From contig JAKCPI010025617.1 in the NCBI GenBank assembly GCA_023213315.1, positions 1 to 64,000 of the forward strand: 64,000 nt of DNA, read 5' to 3'. This DNA comes from Euborellia annulipes (Eukaryota; Arthropoda; Insecta; Dermaptera; Anisolabididae). Every line of letters begins with the position of its first letter. Position 1 is the stretch's first letter. Shown in pieces: positions 25,611 to 36,657 of the stretch. Below the pieces are notes generated by a model. It was not told where the DNA came from and searched no databases. It saw only the letters and a list, made by a program, of their open reading frames with translations. Position numbers and translations under genes: made by a program.

Positions 25611-25782
25611 CAGTGGCATAGCGAGAGGAGGGGGGAGGCCAATGCAGGTATTTCGAATACTATTATTAAAATATATAGATCTCAAAAAATATTTAACTAA
25701 TATTATATAGTTTTCGAATGGGGGGAGGGGGCGCTAAAAAAGTATTGTGCCCCGGGCGCGGATTAAGCTCGCTACGTCACTG
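25611..25782. mobile_element. hAT-like MITE, CAGTGGCATAGCGAG family
   Basis: The ends CAGTGGCATAGCGAG and CTCGCTACGTCACTG are inverted repeats. Flanking 8-mers do not match, so the TSD has decayed or been lost. A right-end remnant of the same family is at 41414-41433. Confidence 0.65.
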
Positions 25783-25932
25783 CCAGGTGAATTTCGACCT
25801 TCCTCGAAGAAAAAGAAAAATATTGCAATATATAAGAAAGAAATTTGTTGTTAAAATTTTAAATACTGCAAGAAATTATACAAATATTTTATATTCTTTA
25901 AAATTTATTCATTCATTTATATTGTTAAAGAC

Positions 25933-26228
25933 CATGGGCGTACCCAGGATCAAATCTAGGGGGGGGCATGGTAGGATCATGGTCGCCCAGGGGGGGGGGG
26001 GGGCAGATCATGGTCGTCCAGATTGTGACATAGCTATTTTTTATATAGAGGGGTAAAGCCTTCGAATTAAAGGCCTAAAAACCCTCGAGTTCTAACAAAA
26101 AGAATCATTCCCCGTCGCCAACCACCAATTTTGTTTCGTTTCATCACTTTATAAGCATTTAATTTTTTTTTTGTTGCTTCTAGGGGGGGGGGCAGCTGCC
26201 CCCCTGCCCCTCGCTGGGTACGCCCATG
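25933..26228. mobile_element. hAT-like MITE, CATGGGCGTACCCAG family, copy 1
   Basis: The 15-bp ends CATGGGCGTACCCAG and CTGGGTACGCCCATG are perfect inverted repeats. The flanks TTAAAGAC and ATAAAGAC match at 7 of 8. It lies at the end of a Gypsy reverse-transcriptase fragment. The second copy is at 58396-58687. Confidence 0.85.
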
Positions 26229-26236
26229 ATAAAGAC

Positions 26237-26590
26237 CATTTCTAGTTTGAAAAGTTCTCGAATCAGGATGAAGTTCGATTTGATGAAAGGCATTTTCAAT
26301 ATCTAATTTTGAAAAAAATTTGCTCCCTTGCAGTTTAGGAAGTAAATCATTAATAGTGGGAATTGGATGTCTTTCTCTTATAACACATTCGTTACTTCTT
26401 CTCAAATCCAAACCAACCCTTATGTCATTAACTTTAGGTACAACAACAATTTGACCATAAACCCTTTCGATGATTCCTAACTTTTCTAGGTCACCCAACT
26501 TTTTGTCTAATTTCTCTTGCAGAGCTATAGGAATTTTCCTGGGAGGAGTAATAACCGGCATGGCATCTTCCCTTATGCTCCTTTTACTGC
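26237..26590 (-). pseudogene. Ty3/Gypsy reverse transcriptase fragment
   Basis: The minus-strand frame reads the N-terminal part of a Gypsy-type reverse transcriptase. It has PPRKIPIALQEKL, the linker VVVPKVND.RVGLDLRRSNE, RHPIPTINDLL and FSKLDIENAFHQIELHP. The first catalytic aspartate region (KLD) is present. The YVDD box, RNase H and integrase are absent. The frame then runs into MITE sequence at 26228 on one side and about 26590 on the other. No LTRs are visible. It is a dead, truncated copy. Confidence 0.8.
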
Positions 26591-26715
26591 AAAAATTTTG
26601 TGTCCGCGAAAGAAAAATTTTTGGAAGGCGGCAAATTTTTTTTTTTTTTTTTAATTTTCCGCAGAAAAATTTTTGAGTTCATGCCACCCCAAAAAAAATT
26701 TCTATACAGGCCCCT
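26590..26715. mobile_element. hAT-like MITE fragment, CAGGGGCGTATATA family, copy 3
   Basis: The right end TATACAGGCCCCTG and the adjacent interior (GAGTTCATGCCACCCC next to an AT run) match the 7332-7576 family. The left end is not clear. It interrupts the Gypsy fragment. Confidence 0.55.
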
Positions 26716-26757
26716 GGTTGTAATTGTCACAGATGTAACAACCTTTATAATCTTAGC

Positions 26758-26813
26758 TGAATTGTACCTGAAGAAGGCTACAGAATGAGTGGCCGAAACT
26801 TTGTAAATTTTAC
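26758..26813 (+). ncRNA. Hammerhead-ribozyme-like motif, Penelope-type end
   Basis: CTGAAGA at 26768, then AGGCT...TGGCC as stem II and GAAAC. The partner copy near 56600 keeps GAAACGTT, which gives the minimal stem III. Flanks TTGTAC and GTAAA pair partly as stem I. One extra base precedes stem II, as in the other copies here. Confidence 0.5.
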
Positions 26814-27125
26814 AAATAAACCAATTAATAAAATGAATTATATTTAATTGTTTTTATTTTTTTATTTATTTATTTATTTATTTAAATTGTTTTTATTTGA
26901 ATTATAATAATTTTATTTAATTATGTCAATAGTAATAATGATCCAAAACGCTCGATTGCTTTGACTTTGACTCCATTGAAAACGCAAGCGAATGCCTCGA
27001 CTCTTTATCTCATCCATGACTTTGCCAATGAAACCTGCTAAAATATTTCTCTCATGTCATCAATTCAACTTATTTATATATCATCTTAATTATTTCCATT
27101 TTTAAAGGTCAGTAATGCATTTAAA

Positions 27126-27485
27126 GGCTAATCTTTACTATAGGACTCCGGGCCACCCAGAGGGCGCTGGCGTGCTTCATTCGTGATTCTTTCGTTCTCC
27201 TTTTTGGGATTCGTTCATACTATTTAATTAGTCACCATTTTTTCATACGATTTTTTTTTTAAACAACCTGCAGGGGTCCCGACCTAATTGTTTCGGCCTT
27301 TCGGTAGCAGTTCGGTTTCCTTAGATAAAAAAAAATTTAAAACATCTAGGGAATCAAAACAAATAGCGCGCGCAAATGAAAAGAACGAAAGAATCATGAA
27401 CGTACAGCTAATGTCATGCGAGTGAACTAATGAAGTGAAAGCCAGCGCCCTCTGGGTGGGTTGGAGTCCTATTGTAAAGATTAAC
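27126..27485. mobile_element. MITE with GGCTAATCTTTAC ends and 8-bp TSD
   Basis: The ends GGCTAATCTTTAC and GTAAAGATTAACC are inverted repeats, flanked by a perfect TSD CATTTAAA. The inverted partner copy at about 55850 lacks this segment and shows the empty site. Subterminal motifs GAGGGCGCTGG and AGCGCCCTCT extend the inverted repeat. Confidence 0.82.
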
Positions 27486-27618
27486 CCATTTAAATATTTA
27501 TCTAATTGGTTCAGGATTATTATTTTCAATAAATTAAATAATTAAAAATATACTAAACTCGTGATTAAATATGATAACCTTTCTTTGTCTGTCTGCCAAA
27601 TTTTATTTAATTTTTATT

Positions 27619-28597
27619 GGCTAATCTGCAGAATAAGGTGCCACCTAGAGGGCGCTGAGGTGATTCATTCGTGATTCTTTAGTTCTTCTTTTGGGATTCG
27701 TTCACACTATTTCATTTTTATAAGACGACATTTTTACATTCATCTCCTGGACTTCCCTTCATTGAAGACGTCTCCCCTGCCTATTGTTTTTTGCCATTTT
27801 TGCTCTCTGGAATTCCCATTTTGGTTGATCTGCAGAATAAAGTGCCAGGCCATGCCAGGCCACCTAGAGGGCGCTGAGGTGATTCATTTGTGATTCTTTC
27901 GTTCTTCTTTTGGGATTCGTTCACACTATTTCATTTTTATAAGACGACATTTTTACATTCATCTCCTGGACTTCCCTTCATTGAAGACGTCCCCTGCCTA
28001 TTGTTTTTTGCCATTTTGCCATTTTTGCTCTCTGGAATTCCCATTTTTTTCGGCATTTTAATTTCGGCAGGTAAGAATCTTTTTTTTTTAAACAACTTGC
28101 AGGGGTCCCGACCTTCGGTTTTAAGTTCGGTTCTTTTATTTTTAGAAAAAAATTAAAAACAACTAGGAATTCTCGGCTTCGGTTCGGTTCGGTTTCGGTT
28201 CGGCTCGGCTCAGTTCGGTTCAAAACCATCCAGTTAGAAGCGAATAGGTAGCTTTTAAAAAAATGGTTTTGAACCGAACTGAGACGAGCCGAACCGAACC
28301 GAAACCGAACCGAAGTCGACACTAGTGACAAAACAACTTCAGGGATCACGACCTAATTGTTTCGGTCCTTCGGTTGCAGTTCGGTTTCCTTCGATTAAAA
28401 AAATTAAAAAAAAACTAGGAAATTCCCGGCCTTAGTGACAAAACAAATAGCGTGCCTGATTGAAAAGAACGAAAGAATCAAAACAAATAGCGCGCGCAAA
28501 TGAAAAGAACGAAAGAATCATGAATGTTAAGCTAATGTCAAAAGAGTGAACTAGTCAGCCAGTGCGAGAGCTTGGCACTTTATTCTGCAGACTAACC
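27619..28597. mobile_element. Compound MITE cluster with about 210-bp tandem duplication
   Basis: An element with ends GGTTGATCTGCAGAATAAAG and CTTTATTCTGCAGACTAACC spans 27823-28597, between two copies of CCCATTTT (8-bp TSD). The block from 27619 (GGCTAATCTGCAGAATAAGG...) is repeated from 27823, so the flank and the element interior are duplicated in tandem. It is related to 27126-27485. Confidence 0.65.
28170..28318. repeat. Foldback of CGGTTCGG/CCGAACCG motifs
   Basis: TTCGGTTCGG-type repeats at about 28175-28235 are mirrored by GAACCGAACCG repeats at about 28264-28316, with a loop of about 40 bases. This gives a long GC-rich hairpin within the compound MITE. Confidence 0.7.
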
Positions 28598-28639
28598 CCC
28601 ATTTTTTCGGCATTTTAATTTCGGCAGGTAAGAATCTTT

Positions 28640-28960
28640 TTTTACTTTCTCTTACCTATGTATATATGTAATATATATATAGAGAGAAAGTATTGGATTC
28701 ATGTCAAAAATTCGATGTCGAGATTTTGATGGATCTTCACGTTTTGAGGTCCCCTGAATCCAAAAAAGTGGTTTTCGTGACATGGTCTGTCTGTGTGTGT
28801 GTGTGTCTGTGAACAAAATATCTCAAGAACGAAAAGAGCTAGGAGGTTGAAATTTTATATTTAAGTTAGCCCCCCCCCCCCCCCCCCATGGGACATGACA
28901 CGAAGCTTTTGAACACAATAGTTGACAGAGTCAGGCTCGGACCTTAAAAACTCGCTTGTC
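28640..28960 (+). repeat. Dispersed repeat X (ACTTTCTCTTACC head), partial copy
   Basis: The head ACTTTCTCTTACCTATG is followed by a TA-rich palindromic spacer, AGAGAGAAAGTATTG, and a conserved stretch containing GATGGATCTTCACGTTTTGA. Longer copies are at 41398-41943 and 43070-45050. Heads alone occur at 2541, 13419 and 53596. I do not recognise the family. Confidence 0.65.
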
Positions 28961-29792
28961 GGTTCTACAGCAACATCTCAATCTCTCTCTTCTCTTCCTC
29001 AGGTAAATAAACATTATTCAACCCTTGACAATTGATAATTAAATATGCAGAGAGGGATGGAGGAGGTTAAATTTCATTCAATTATATTTATTTATATTAA
29101 ATTTTTCCAAAAAATCACAGAATTTTGTTTTTTATTATTTTCATTTAATAACATTTCGCATTTTATTATAAAAAAATTCCATAGGAATCTAAATTTAACT
29201 ATTGAATATATTAGAAAATAAAAAATATTGCAACCTCTTTAGCGATTTATTTAATAGGGGGTTTATTATTAAAGGGTGACTGTATAAAGTAAGTCTTAAA
29301 AATTTTAAGCCTAAGCAACTCAGCCTCCCTCCATCCGTCTATTTCTCTCTCATGTAAATACACTATTGGTTAATTTATTAAGCATTTCTAATTAATGATT
29401 AAAAATTCTAAGAAGGATGGAAAGGAAAAATTGAGTTCATATATTCTAAATTTTAATTAATTTATTTTAGAAAAAAACTAATCTTAAAAAAAAAAACTTA
29501 TTTTATTTCTATTGAATTTTTGATTTTTTTTTTTACTTTTATTCAACTTTTAATGTGACTTGCACAAATAAGATTAATTAAAATTTAATTAATTAACTTA
29601 AACTGGAGTATTTCAATAAGATTAATTAAATAATTGTATCCTAATATAAATATTCCAATATACTCTAGTTGTAAGGGATTTTTAGGAAAGGATTACGGGA
29701 TAAATAAAACAATTATTTAATAAAATAATCTTTATTTAATATTTAAAATAGAAGAGGATAAAAAATAATAAATAAATATTTCTTTGTTTCAG

Positions 29793-30355
29793 AAGGAAGA
29801 GCATCGATGTTCGTCATCAACATGATCAAAGAAAGATTATTTACGCAAATGGAAAGTATTTTTAAATAAAAAATATAAGCAAGCAAGCAAGTGATTTAGT
29901 TTGATTCACCTCGAGCAAGGGGCCAGTCGATTGAACTCATCTCTCTGCAAAGTGCCTGCCTCTCTTCTATTGCTATAACATTAGAATAAAACATCACACA
30001 CTCCAATTAAAAGGTATTTATTATTTGCATATTTCATTTTCATAAAGGGTTAACATTTTATTTTTATATTTTTTAATTTATAAAATTATCTATGATTTTC
30101 AATAATGAAACCAGAGGGTGATAGGGTTGTACATTTCCCATTTTCCATTCCAATTAAATTATTAATACTATTTTCTCTTAGAAATCTTTTATCCATAATA
30201 TTTTTTAGTAAAATCTGTCTTTCTTCAAATAATAAAATTTTTATCCTTTACAGGGGTTGTTGCTAGAGGTTGTCTTCTCCCTTCATCATCGATCCTGTCG
30301 TTTGAGCATCAACATCTGAGAGCACTTCGAGGCTCTCTCTCGACCTCTGCTCTAG
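29793..30355 (+). other. Splice-flanked cassette pair P1 (29793-30013) and P2 (30254-30355)
   Basis: P1 lies between TTTCAG and GTATTT, and P2 between TTACAG and GTAAGT. Both have polypyrimidine tracts upstream but no sustained open frame. The pair recurs inverted at 48304-48408 and 48649-48861. Related single units are at 33508-33595 (P2-like), 35870-36010 (P1-like) and about 36380-36460 (P2-like). They look like exons of non-coding transcripts or a repeat carrying splice sites. I do not recognise them. Confidence 0.5.
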
Positions 30356-30511
30356 GTAAGTCCTGAGCCTGACAATTTCAATTTTATTAGTTCATATCGC
30401 AAATATTAATTACATTTTTCTTGGGAAAGATCATAGTCTCTCTTTTAATATCTCATGTTTAGAAAAAACCCTCCCCCCTCATTTCTTGATACAATATTTG
30501 ATTTGTATGTG

Positions 30512-30780
30512 CAAGGGCGTCCGCAGAATTTTTTGTAGGGGGGGGGGCAAGGATTTTTTGCAGGGGGGCAAGTCACTTCCAGATAAGTTAAAAAAAACGT
30601 ATTTTGATATTAATAATGTTATACATCTCTTAGTATTTAAAGCTTTCTCACCGCGGCAAGGTGGATGTATACTGTGAGAGGTTTTTTTGTATTTTTTTTT
30701 TGTTTTATACATTTTTTTGTATCATTTTAATTTTCCAGGGGGGGGGCAAGTGCCTGGTTGCCCCCCTGCGGACGCCCATG
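30512..30780. mobile_element. hAT-like MITE, CAAGGGCGTCCGCAG family, copy 1
   Basis: The ends are CAAGGGCGTCCGCAG and CTGCGGACGCCCATG, with a perfect 8-bp TSD TGTATGTG. The inverted-duplicate copy near 48150 carries a single TGTATGTG and no insert. That empty site proves the boundaries. Confidence 0.93.
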
Positions 30781-31136
30781 TGTATGTGAATATTATTTGA
30801 AGCTCTAGAACTTTGCCTCTTTTTCTCTCTCTTGATTAGGCTACTAACAGATTTCTTTTTTGAGTGATTGTAACATTTTTTAATTTTGGTTTTAGAACAA
30901 ATTAATTTTCTTGATTATGAAAAAATTAAAAATTCAAAAAATTTTAAAACTTAGAAATTGTAATTCTCTTTGGGAACAATATAACATATTTCTAATTATT
31001 ATTAAAAAAAATTGTCTATTTTCTATATTAGACCTATCGTAATGAATGGGAGGGTAATGATTAAATTTTTTTTTTTTAAATAACTTTATTTGTTCGGAAA
31101 TTTTTTTTATCAACATCCTCATATATCAATTTATTA

Positions 31137-31501
31137 AGGTGCGCGTCTCGGGTGCTAATTTTGGGGAGATTCCAGCGGCCACAATTTTGAAGCTATTTAA
31201 AATACCTACAACTTATAGAGACTTTTTTGTTTTTCGAAAAAATAAATTTTTTTTTTAGATTAGTCGCATTAAATAAAAGATATTTTTAAAAAATTTTGCT
31301 CTATTTCTTATAGATAATTAAATTAGGAATCATTGTGCTGAAAAATAATTAATTTTTTCCCCTTAATTAATTAGCTGGAATCTTTGAAATGATATGAAAT
31401 AAATCCCTTGTATTTCTATGGGAAAAACTAACGTCATCACTTGCCGCCTAGAGTAACTCGGTAGTGAATCGTGTTCTAACGGCTTTTCGAAACGCACACC
31501 T
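31137..31501. mobile_element. TA-flanked MITE with AGGTGCGCGTCTCG ends
   Basis: The ends AGGTGCGCGTCTCG and CGAAACGCACACCT are inverted repeats (12 of 14) flanked by TA on each side, as for Tc1/mariner-type elements. It is 365 bp with no transposase. Confidence 0.65.
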
Positions 31502-31693
31502 TAAACATGCGTTTTTTTTATTTCTATTAAAATAATTTCTATTCGTAATATAAATGGAGTGTTTATGATTTGGGAATCAGAAATTAATTTTTTTATAAAT
31601 GACTTTGGCAAATTAAAAATTAAAATCACTTTTATTTATTTAATTAGACTACATAATATTAATAATTATAATAATGCATTTTTTTGTTTGCAG

Positions 31694-31784
31694 ATATTCG
31701 GATTTCGAATGGACCAAAAATTCGTAAAAATCCACTGCTGGCCTGGCCTTCGAGTTCCGACTACATCGTTGACTTCAAATCTTT
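31694..31784 (+). other. Splice-flanked cassette, single
   Basis: It is bounded by TTTGCAG upstream and GTGAGT downstream. It is richer in GC than its flanks, with no sustained frame. It resembles the other cassettes in context but shows no clear sequence match to them. Confidence 0.35.
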
Positions 31785-31868
31785 GTGAGTATAAAAAAAA
31801 TATGGATAAATACTTTAATTGCATATATAATAAATATAAATTATATCTATATTAATAGAATACAATTT

Positions 31869-32229
31869 GGAATATATCCCTAATAAATAAATAAATACTA
31901 AAAAGAAGCATAGGAAGTATTTTATTTAATAGAGGGTAGATTTTAGGGGTTGAATTAATTAAGTAAGTCTGTTAAAGATTATTTAAGTAGGAATATATCC
32001 CTAATAAATAAATAAATACTAAAAAGAAGCATAGGAAGTATTTTATTTAATAGAGGGTAGGTTTTAGGGGTTGATTAATTTAAGTAAGTCTGTTAAAAAT
32101 TATTTAAGTTGGAATATATCCCTAATAAATAAATAAATACTAAAAAGAACCATAGGAAGTATTTTTTTTAATAGAGGGTGAGTTTTAAGGGTGGGTAAAT
32201 GAGGAGACTCTCTTAATAGTTATTTAATT
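31869..32229 (+). repeat. Three tandem copies of a 121-bp unit
   Basis: Units start at 31869, 31990 and 32111 with GGAATATATCCCTAATAAAT. The first two are almost identical and the third has diverged in its second half. Confidence 0.9.
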
Positions 32230-33065
32230 TCGAATTTATTCCCAACTGATTAAAACCCAGTTAGTTTGCAAGTAAATCGAGAATTTATTTGATAATTTAA
32301 TTTTTTGGGCGCTCAGATAGTAATGCTATTTCTCTATCGATCGATGCCTGCAGCCTGTCTGTCAGTTGTATTCGAGACGAGACACGAGTCATTACGTGGA
32401 CCTCTTGCTCTCTCTTTCTCTCTCTCGTGTGTTTTGTTTATTTTATATTGTGTTGTTATTTGTGCAAATAAGACGTTCATCCCCCAAACTCATTTCTCCC
32501 CGTCTGGTCATTTTATTATTAAGGTAATAAATATTTGCATATCTCATTTTGATAACGAATTAAATTTATATTTCCAATTTATTTTTTCTTTTAAAATATA
32601 TTACTTAGGGTATATAAAATTATTCAATTTTTTAGATATAATGAATTCGTGTACCCAAGGGGAAGGGTGAGTTTATCAGAAGGGCTGTAAATCACCCTTT
32701 CTGATAAAAAAAATAATATTTTTATTTAAAAATGAAATTTAAAATACTATTACAAAATTATATTTTTTTGTAAAAGTTTTACATAGGCCTATAAGGAAAT
32801 TGATTACTTTCTCTCCCTCCTCACCCTCCACCCCTATTGCAGAGAATTTGGCTAATAATTGAAAATATAAATTCTTAAACTTTTATCTCTCGTCAATGAC
32901 ATAAATAATAACTGTGATTAACATTTCGTTTTAAAACTATATTATTATTTTTAATAATGTTAACAAAGGGTGGCAACGTGTGTACATTTCCAATTCTAAT
33001 TAAAATATTATTATTATTTTTCCTATTTTTTTAAACACTCTCTTTCTACACACAAACACCCGAAT

Positions 33066-33451
33066 CAGTAGCGTAGCCAGGATTTCTGCTTGGGGGGGGG
33101 CCCAAAATTTTTATTAACCCCCCCCCCCCCCCCTTCTCCAAGAAACTTCAAGTGGAGAAATTTTTTTTAGATAATATAATAATTATAAATAAAAAACAAA
33201 TAAAAAAAAAATTTTTTTCTTGAAATAAAAAATAATTTTAATACAAAATTCGTAAATATTAGAGATTTTTTCAATTATTTATAAGTTTTTTTGTTATTTT
33301 TTAGAATTTTGAGAGTTAATAAAATTATTATTTAAAAAAAAAAAAAAAAATCATTAGGGAAAACAATAGGTATTTTTTTGTTTTGGAGAAGGCTTTGGGG
33401 GGGGGGGGGCCCGGCCCCCTGGGCCCCCCCCCCCCCCTGAATACGCCACTG
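33066..33451. mobile_element. hAT-like MITE, CAGTAGCGTAGCCAGG family
   Basis: The ends are CAGTAGCGTAGCC and GAATACGCCACTG, flanked by a perfect 8-bp TSD ACCCGAAT. Long G and C runs sit next to the two ends, and AT-rich sequence fills the centre. Confidence 0.87.
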
Positions 33452-33507
33452 ACCCGAATCATACTTAATAAGAAAAAATAATTTTTATTTTTTTTTATTT
33501 TTTACAG

Positions 33508-33595
33508 GCGTGCCTATTGCTAGGGGGTCGTCTTCTCCCTTCATCATCGTCCTTCCCGCTGAAGCATCCCCATCAGAGCGCACTTCTCTGCATAG
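33508..33595 (+). other. Splice-flanked cassette, P2-like
   Basis: It lies between TTTACAG and GTGAGT. It shares CTTCTCCCTTCATCATCG and the following part with P2 at 30254-30355, and GTTCTGACAATCAAATTTTT downstream with the unit at 36660. Confidence 0.5.
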
Positions 33596-33624
33596 GTGAG
33601 TTCTGACAATCAAATTTTTTTCAT

Positions 33625-33709
33625 TTTATAATTTCATATCACAAATAATTTATAATTTCATATCACAAATAATTTATAATTTCATATCACAAATAATTTA
33701 TAATTTCAT
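33625..33709 (+). repeat. 24-bp tandem repeat, about 3.5 copies
   Basis: TTTCATATCACAAATAAT plus TTATAA is repeated head to tail directly downstream of the P2-like cassette. Confidence 0.9.
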
Positions 33710-34387
33710 TTTCCGGGGATCCTCTCTTTTTTAAAATCTCGAATTTAACAACCACCTCAATTTATAATATTTTTATTTATAAAAATCTCCCTCTCTCTTA
33801 TGATTTTTGCTCCCAACAGTTCTTATAAATTCTGATTCTCTCTGGAAACATTCTAACAGAAAAATATTTCTAATTATAATTAAAAACATTATCTGCTTTA
33901 TTAAAAAAAATTCTTAATTAATCTAATAAACTTCTCAATTCTTCATCCCTTTTCAATTAATAATTAAATATTGGGCGAGGAATGGAGGGGGCAAATTACT
34001 TGAATATATACTTATCTATTTTTTTCTATAAAATTTTCCATAAAAATCACTCGATTTTTTTTTAAATAGTTCAAATAAAAACAAATAATCAACAAATATT
34101 TTTCAATCATTTTTACAAATTATCAAAAAGAAACAAACCCTTAAGAAATGTGGACAAAAAACAATTATTATACTTTAAAATAAATAAATAAATCTAAAAA
34201 AAATTATTTTTTAATTAATTTAATTAATGAATTGAGGTAAAAATTATAATTTAAATAATATTAATTCCCCATTTGAATCAAAGCAAAATATTCGATAATC
34301 TTACTAATATATTAATATTTAAATATGTAAAAGGACTACGGGAAATTAAAACACTTGTTTGATAAAATAATCTTTATTGAATATTTA

Positions 34388-34470
34388 AAAAAATCTGGTG
34401 TGACTGGCACACAGCACACAACTTTCTCTTAAGAGAAAGTTGTGCACCGTGCTGTCACACCAGATTTTTT
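34388..34470. repeat. Hairpin at the end of repeat X
   Basis: AAAATCTGGTGTGAC at the left is mirrored by GTCACACCAGATTTT at the right, around the core AACTTTCTCTTAAGAGAAAG. The same hairpin with changes closes the repeat X copies near 41862-41940 and 44979-45050. Here the sequence to the right is repeat X in minus orientation. Confidence 0.8.
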
Positions 34471-34819
34471 GTGTCGAGATATATTTAGTTTCCCATAGCA
34501 CCTTAGTTTCAAACTTGCATTTTAAATGTTGACTGCTTGAAATAAACTATGGTTATTTTTCAAAATTTTAATCTCATATTTGGACATTTTACACACAATA
34601 TAGATTCGTAAATAAATACAAAATTTCATAAGAATTGGAAAAAAAAAATTTTAAATGCCTAAAAAGTTCCAAAGGGGACCCCCGACCCCCTTTTGAATCG
34701 AAATTAACATACAAATCCCTATAGGAAATTAACATTGGCCAAATGTGAAGATAAGGTGGAAAGTTTAAAACGCATAGAAAGAGAGAAGATAATTAGAAAC
34801 AAATCAAGTAGGCTACTTA

Positions 34820-35610
34820 AGGTTGTTCGGACATTAAAGCACTTTATCTGATTAAAAGCTAATTTTTTAATATGTTATTAATCACTATCAAATACGTATA
34901 AAATAAAATTTTGAAGCAGATCTGACACAGGGTTATCGTGTAATTAATTTTTAAAAAATTGAAATTTAACATGTAGCCTATGGGGAATAACGACGAAACG
35001 CACACATATTGAATTAAATAGGCATCTGTGCATCTGATACAAAAACAAAAAAACTTACATTTTATTAATTCACTTCCGAGGAATATGTTAAAAATAAAAT
35101 CAAAAGTTTCTGCCGACCGCTTTTAAAGATATTTTAACAAGAAAGTCAAAAAATTCTCCAAAATGACAGTCGCTAATATTTAAAAATAATGAATTATCGA
35201 GAGTCAGACCAGCCTGGCAACGTCGCATAACATAAATGTCTTTTCTCTATGTCAGTTACATTTTTTTTTTCAATTTTACAATATTTTTTCTCTCAAATCG
35301 TCCATTGTGTTTAAACTGATTTGCATTAAACATTGTAATATATTAAATAAAATAAAATTTAAGGCGTTTAAGATTTAAAATAGATAGTTGATGAATGCAA
35401 TGTTGCCAGTTCTATATTACGTGAAAAACTGCTCAAGTCGAAAGTCATTCATTTATTATTTTTGGTAATTAAATTATTAACTTAATCCAATTAAACTATG
35501 ATAGGTCACGACTAAATTATAATAAGGAATTTTGGCATTCAAATTTTTAATTTTATTTAAAAAAAAATTTGGATTCTATTATGACTTACGATGTACTATC
35601 CGAACAACCT
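34820..35610. mobile_element. TA-flanked element with AGGTTGTTCGGA ends
   Basis: AGGTTGTTCGGA and TCCGAACAACCT are perfect 12-bp inverted ends flanked by TA. It is 791 bp with no recognisable transposase, and is likely a Tc1/mariner-type non-autonomous element. Confidence 0.72.
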
Positions 35611-35869
35611 TAATTTAAAAAAAAATATTTTTTATTAATCCGTTATCTAAATGAATTGAGGGAAAAATTCTAATTAAAATTGTGTTAATTCCCCATTTGA
35701 AGCTAAGCTAAATACTCGCCCGATAAACATACTAATAAACTTTTATATTTAAACATGGGAAAGGAAAGGATTACGGGAAAATAAAACAATTATTTAATAA
35801 AATAATCTTTATTGAATATTTAAAATATGATGATGAATAAAAAAAAAAAAAAATATTTCTTTGTTTCAG

Positions 35870-36010
35870 AAGAGAGCAAATCCATCTGCGTCAAAGGGGC
35901 CAAGGGGCCAGTCGATTGAACTCATCTTTCTGCAAAGTGCCTTTTCTCTATTGCGATTCTATTAGTGTGAATAAAAAGTCACACACACCTACTCTCTCCA
36001 CAATTAAAAG
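35870..36010 (+). other. Splice-flanked cassette, P1-like
   Basis: It lies between TTTCAG and GTATTT. It shares GGGGCCAGTCGATTGAACTC and the end CAATTAAAAG with P1 at 29793-30013. The upstream sequence (ATTACGGG...AATAATCTTTATT) also matches. Confidence 0.5.
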
Positions 36011-36279
36011 GTATTTATAATATGCAAAAGGGTTAATTAACATTTTAGTTTTATTTAAATATTTATAAAATTATCCTCTGTCTAAAAACTACAAACCAGA
36101 GGGTGTAATAGGGTGTACATCTTTAATATCATTAATATTTTTCCTTAAATATAAGTGAAAAAAATTGTTTATCAATATTATTTTTTATATTTTTGTAAAA
36201 TCTTTTTTTCAACACACACACACATGAATCATATTTAATAAGAAAAAATAATAATTTTAAATTTTTTTACATCGCTTTT

Positions 36280-36373
36280 TACTTTTTTTTTTTTTTTTAA
36301 CAAGACATGTGAGTGTTTTTTATTGATGAGGCCAAACATCCCATGGCCCCCGGGAATCGAACCCAGGATTTAG
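36280..36373 (-). mobile_element. Truncated tRNA-derived SINE with 12-bp TSD
   Basis: The minus strand shows a perfect B box (GGTTCGATTCC), a short body and a poly-A tail (poly-T at about 36282-36298). ATCGCTTTTTAC flanks both sides. It is inserted at the head of a P2-like cassette. The A-box half is missing. Confidence 0.75.
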
Positions 36374-36463
36374 CTATCGCTTTTTACTATCGCTAGAGGT
36401 CCCACGTCGACCTTCTCGCTAGAGCATCCCCATCTCGCTCTTAGAGTCCCTCTGTACTTGGTA

Positions 36464-36657
36464 CAGGGCCGGAACTAAAAGATTTTTTAGGGGGGGGGCA
36501 ATATTTAATTTGCCGCCCCCTACTTAAAATTTTCTATACAAAATACATATCATTTTAACTTTTTTTTTAGTAAATCTTTCTTTAATTGCCGCCCCCTGAT
36601 ATCTGCTGCCCGGGGCACACGCACCCATTGCCCCCCCCCCCCCTAGATCCGGCCCTG
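36464..36657. mobile_element. hAT-like MITE inserted at a cassette splice donor
   Basis: The ends are CAGGGCCGGAACTAAA and TAGATCCGGCCCTG, with a perfect 8-bp TSD ACTTGGTA. The TSD overlaps the exon-intron border CTTG/GTAAGT of the P2-like cassette, so the complete donor now lies downstream of the insert. Confidence 0.9.

Larger units (their letters stand above)
26740..27540 (+). repeat. Penelope-type 3' end plus flank, inverted partner of 55780-56925
   Basis: From the hammerhead-like motif at 26758 to about 27540 the sequence is the reverse complement of 55780-56925 once nested insertions are set aside (27126-27485 here; 56178-56577 and 56635-56879 there). Shared landmarks include a segment rich in GACTTTGACT and AATGCCTCG. 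Confidence 0.7.
29530..30850 (+). repeat. Left arm of a large inverted duplication
   Basis: This segment, minus the MITE at 30512-30780, is the reverse complement of about 48060-49020 plus 50661-50720. Long stretches match almost base for base, including both P cassettes and the intron between them. The right arm has gained a non-LTR element, and this arm has gained a MITE. Confidence 0.8.

Noticed and set aside
30486..30712. Frames near 30.5 and 53.4 kb with near-identical protein
   Set aside because: Both lie inside two copies of the same hAT-like MITE, so the similarity is that of the element, not of a gene.
31869..32229. CRISPR-like array
   Set aside because: Units of 121 bp without unique spacers in eukaryotic, intron-bearing DNA; a plain tandem repeat.
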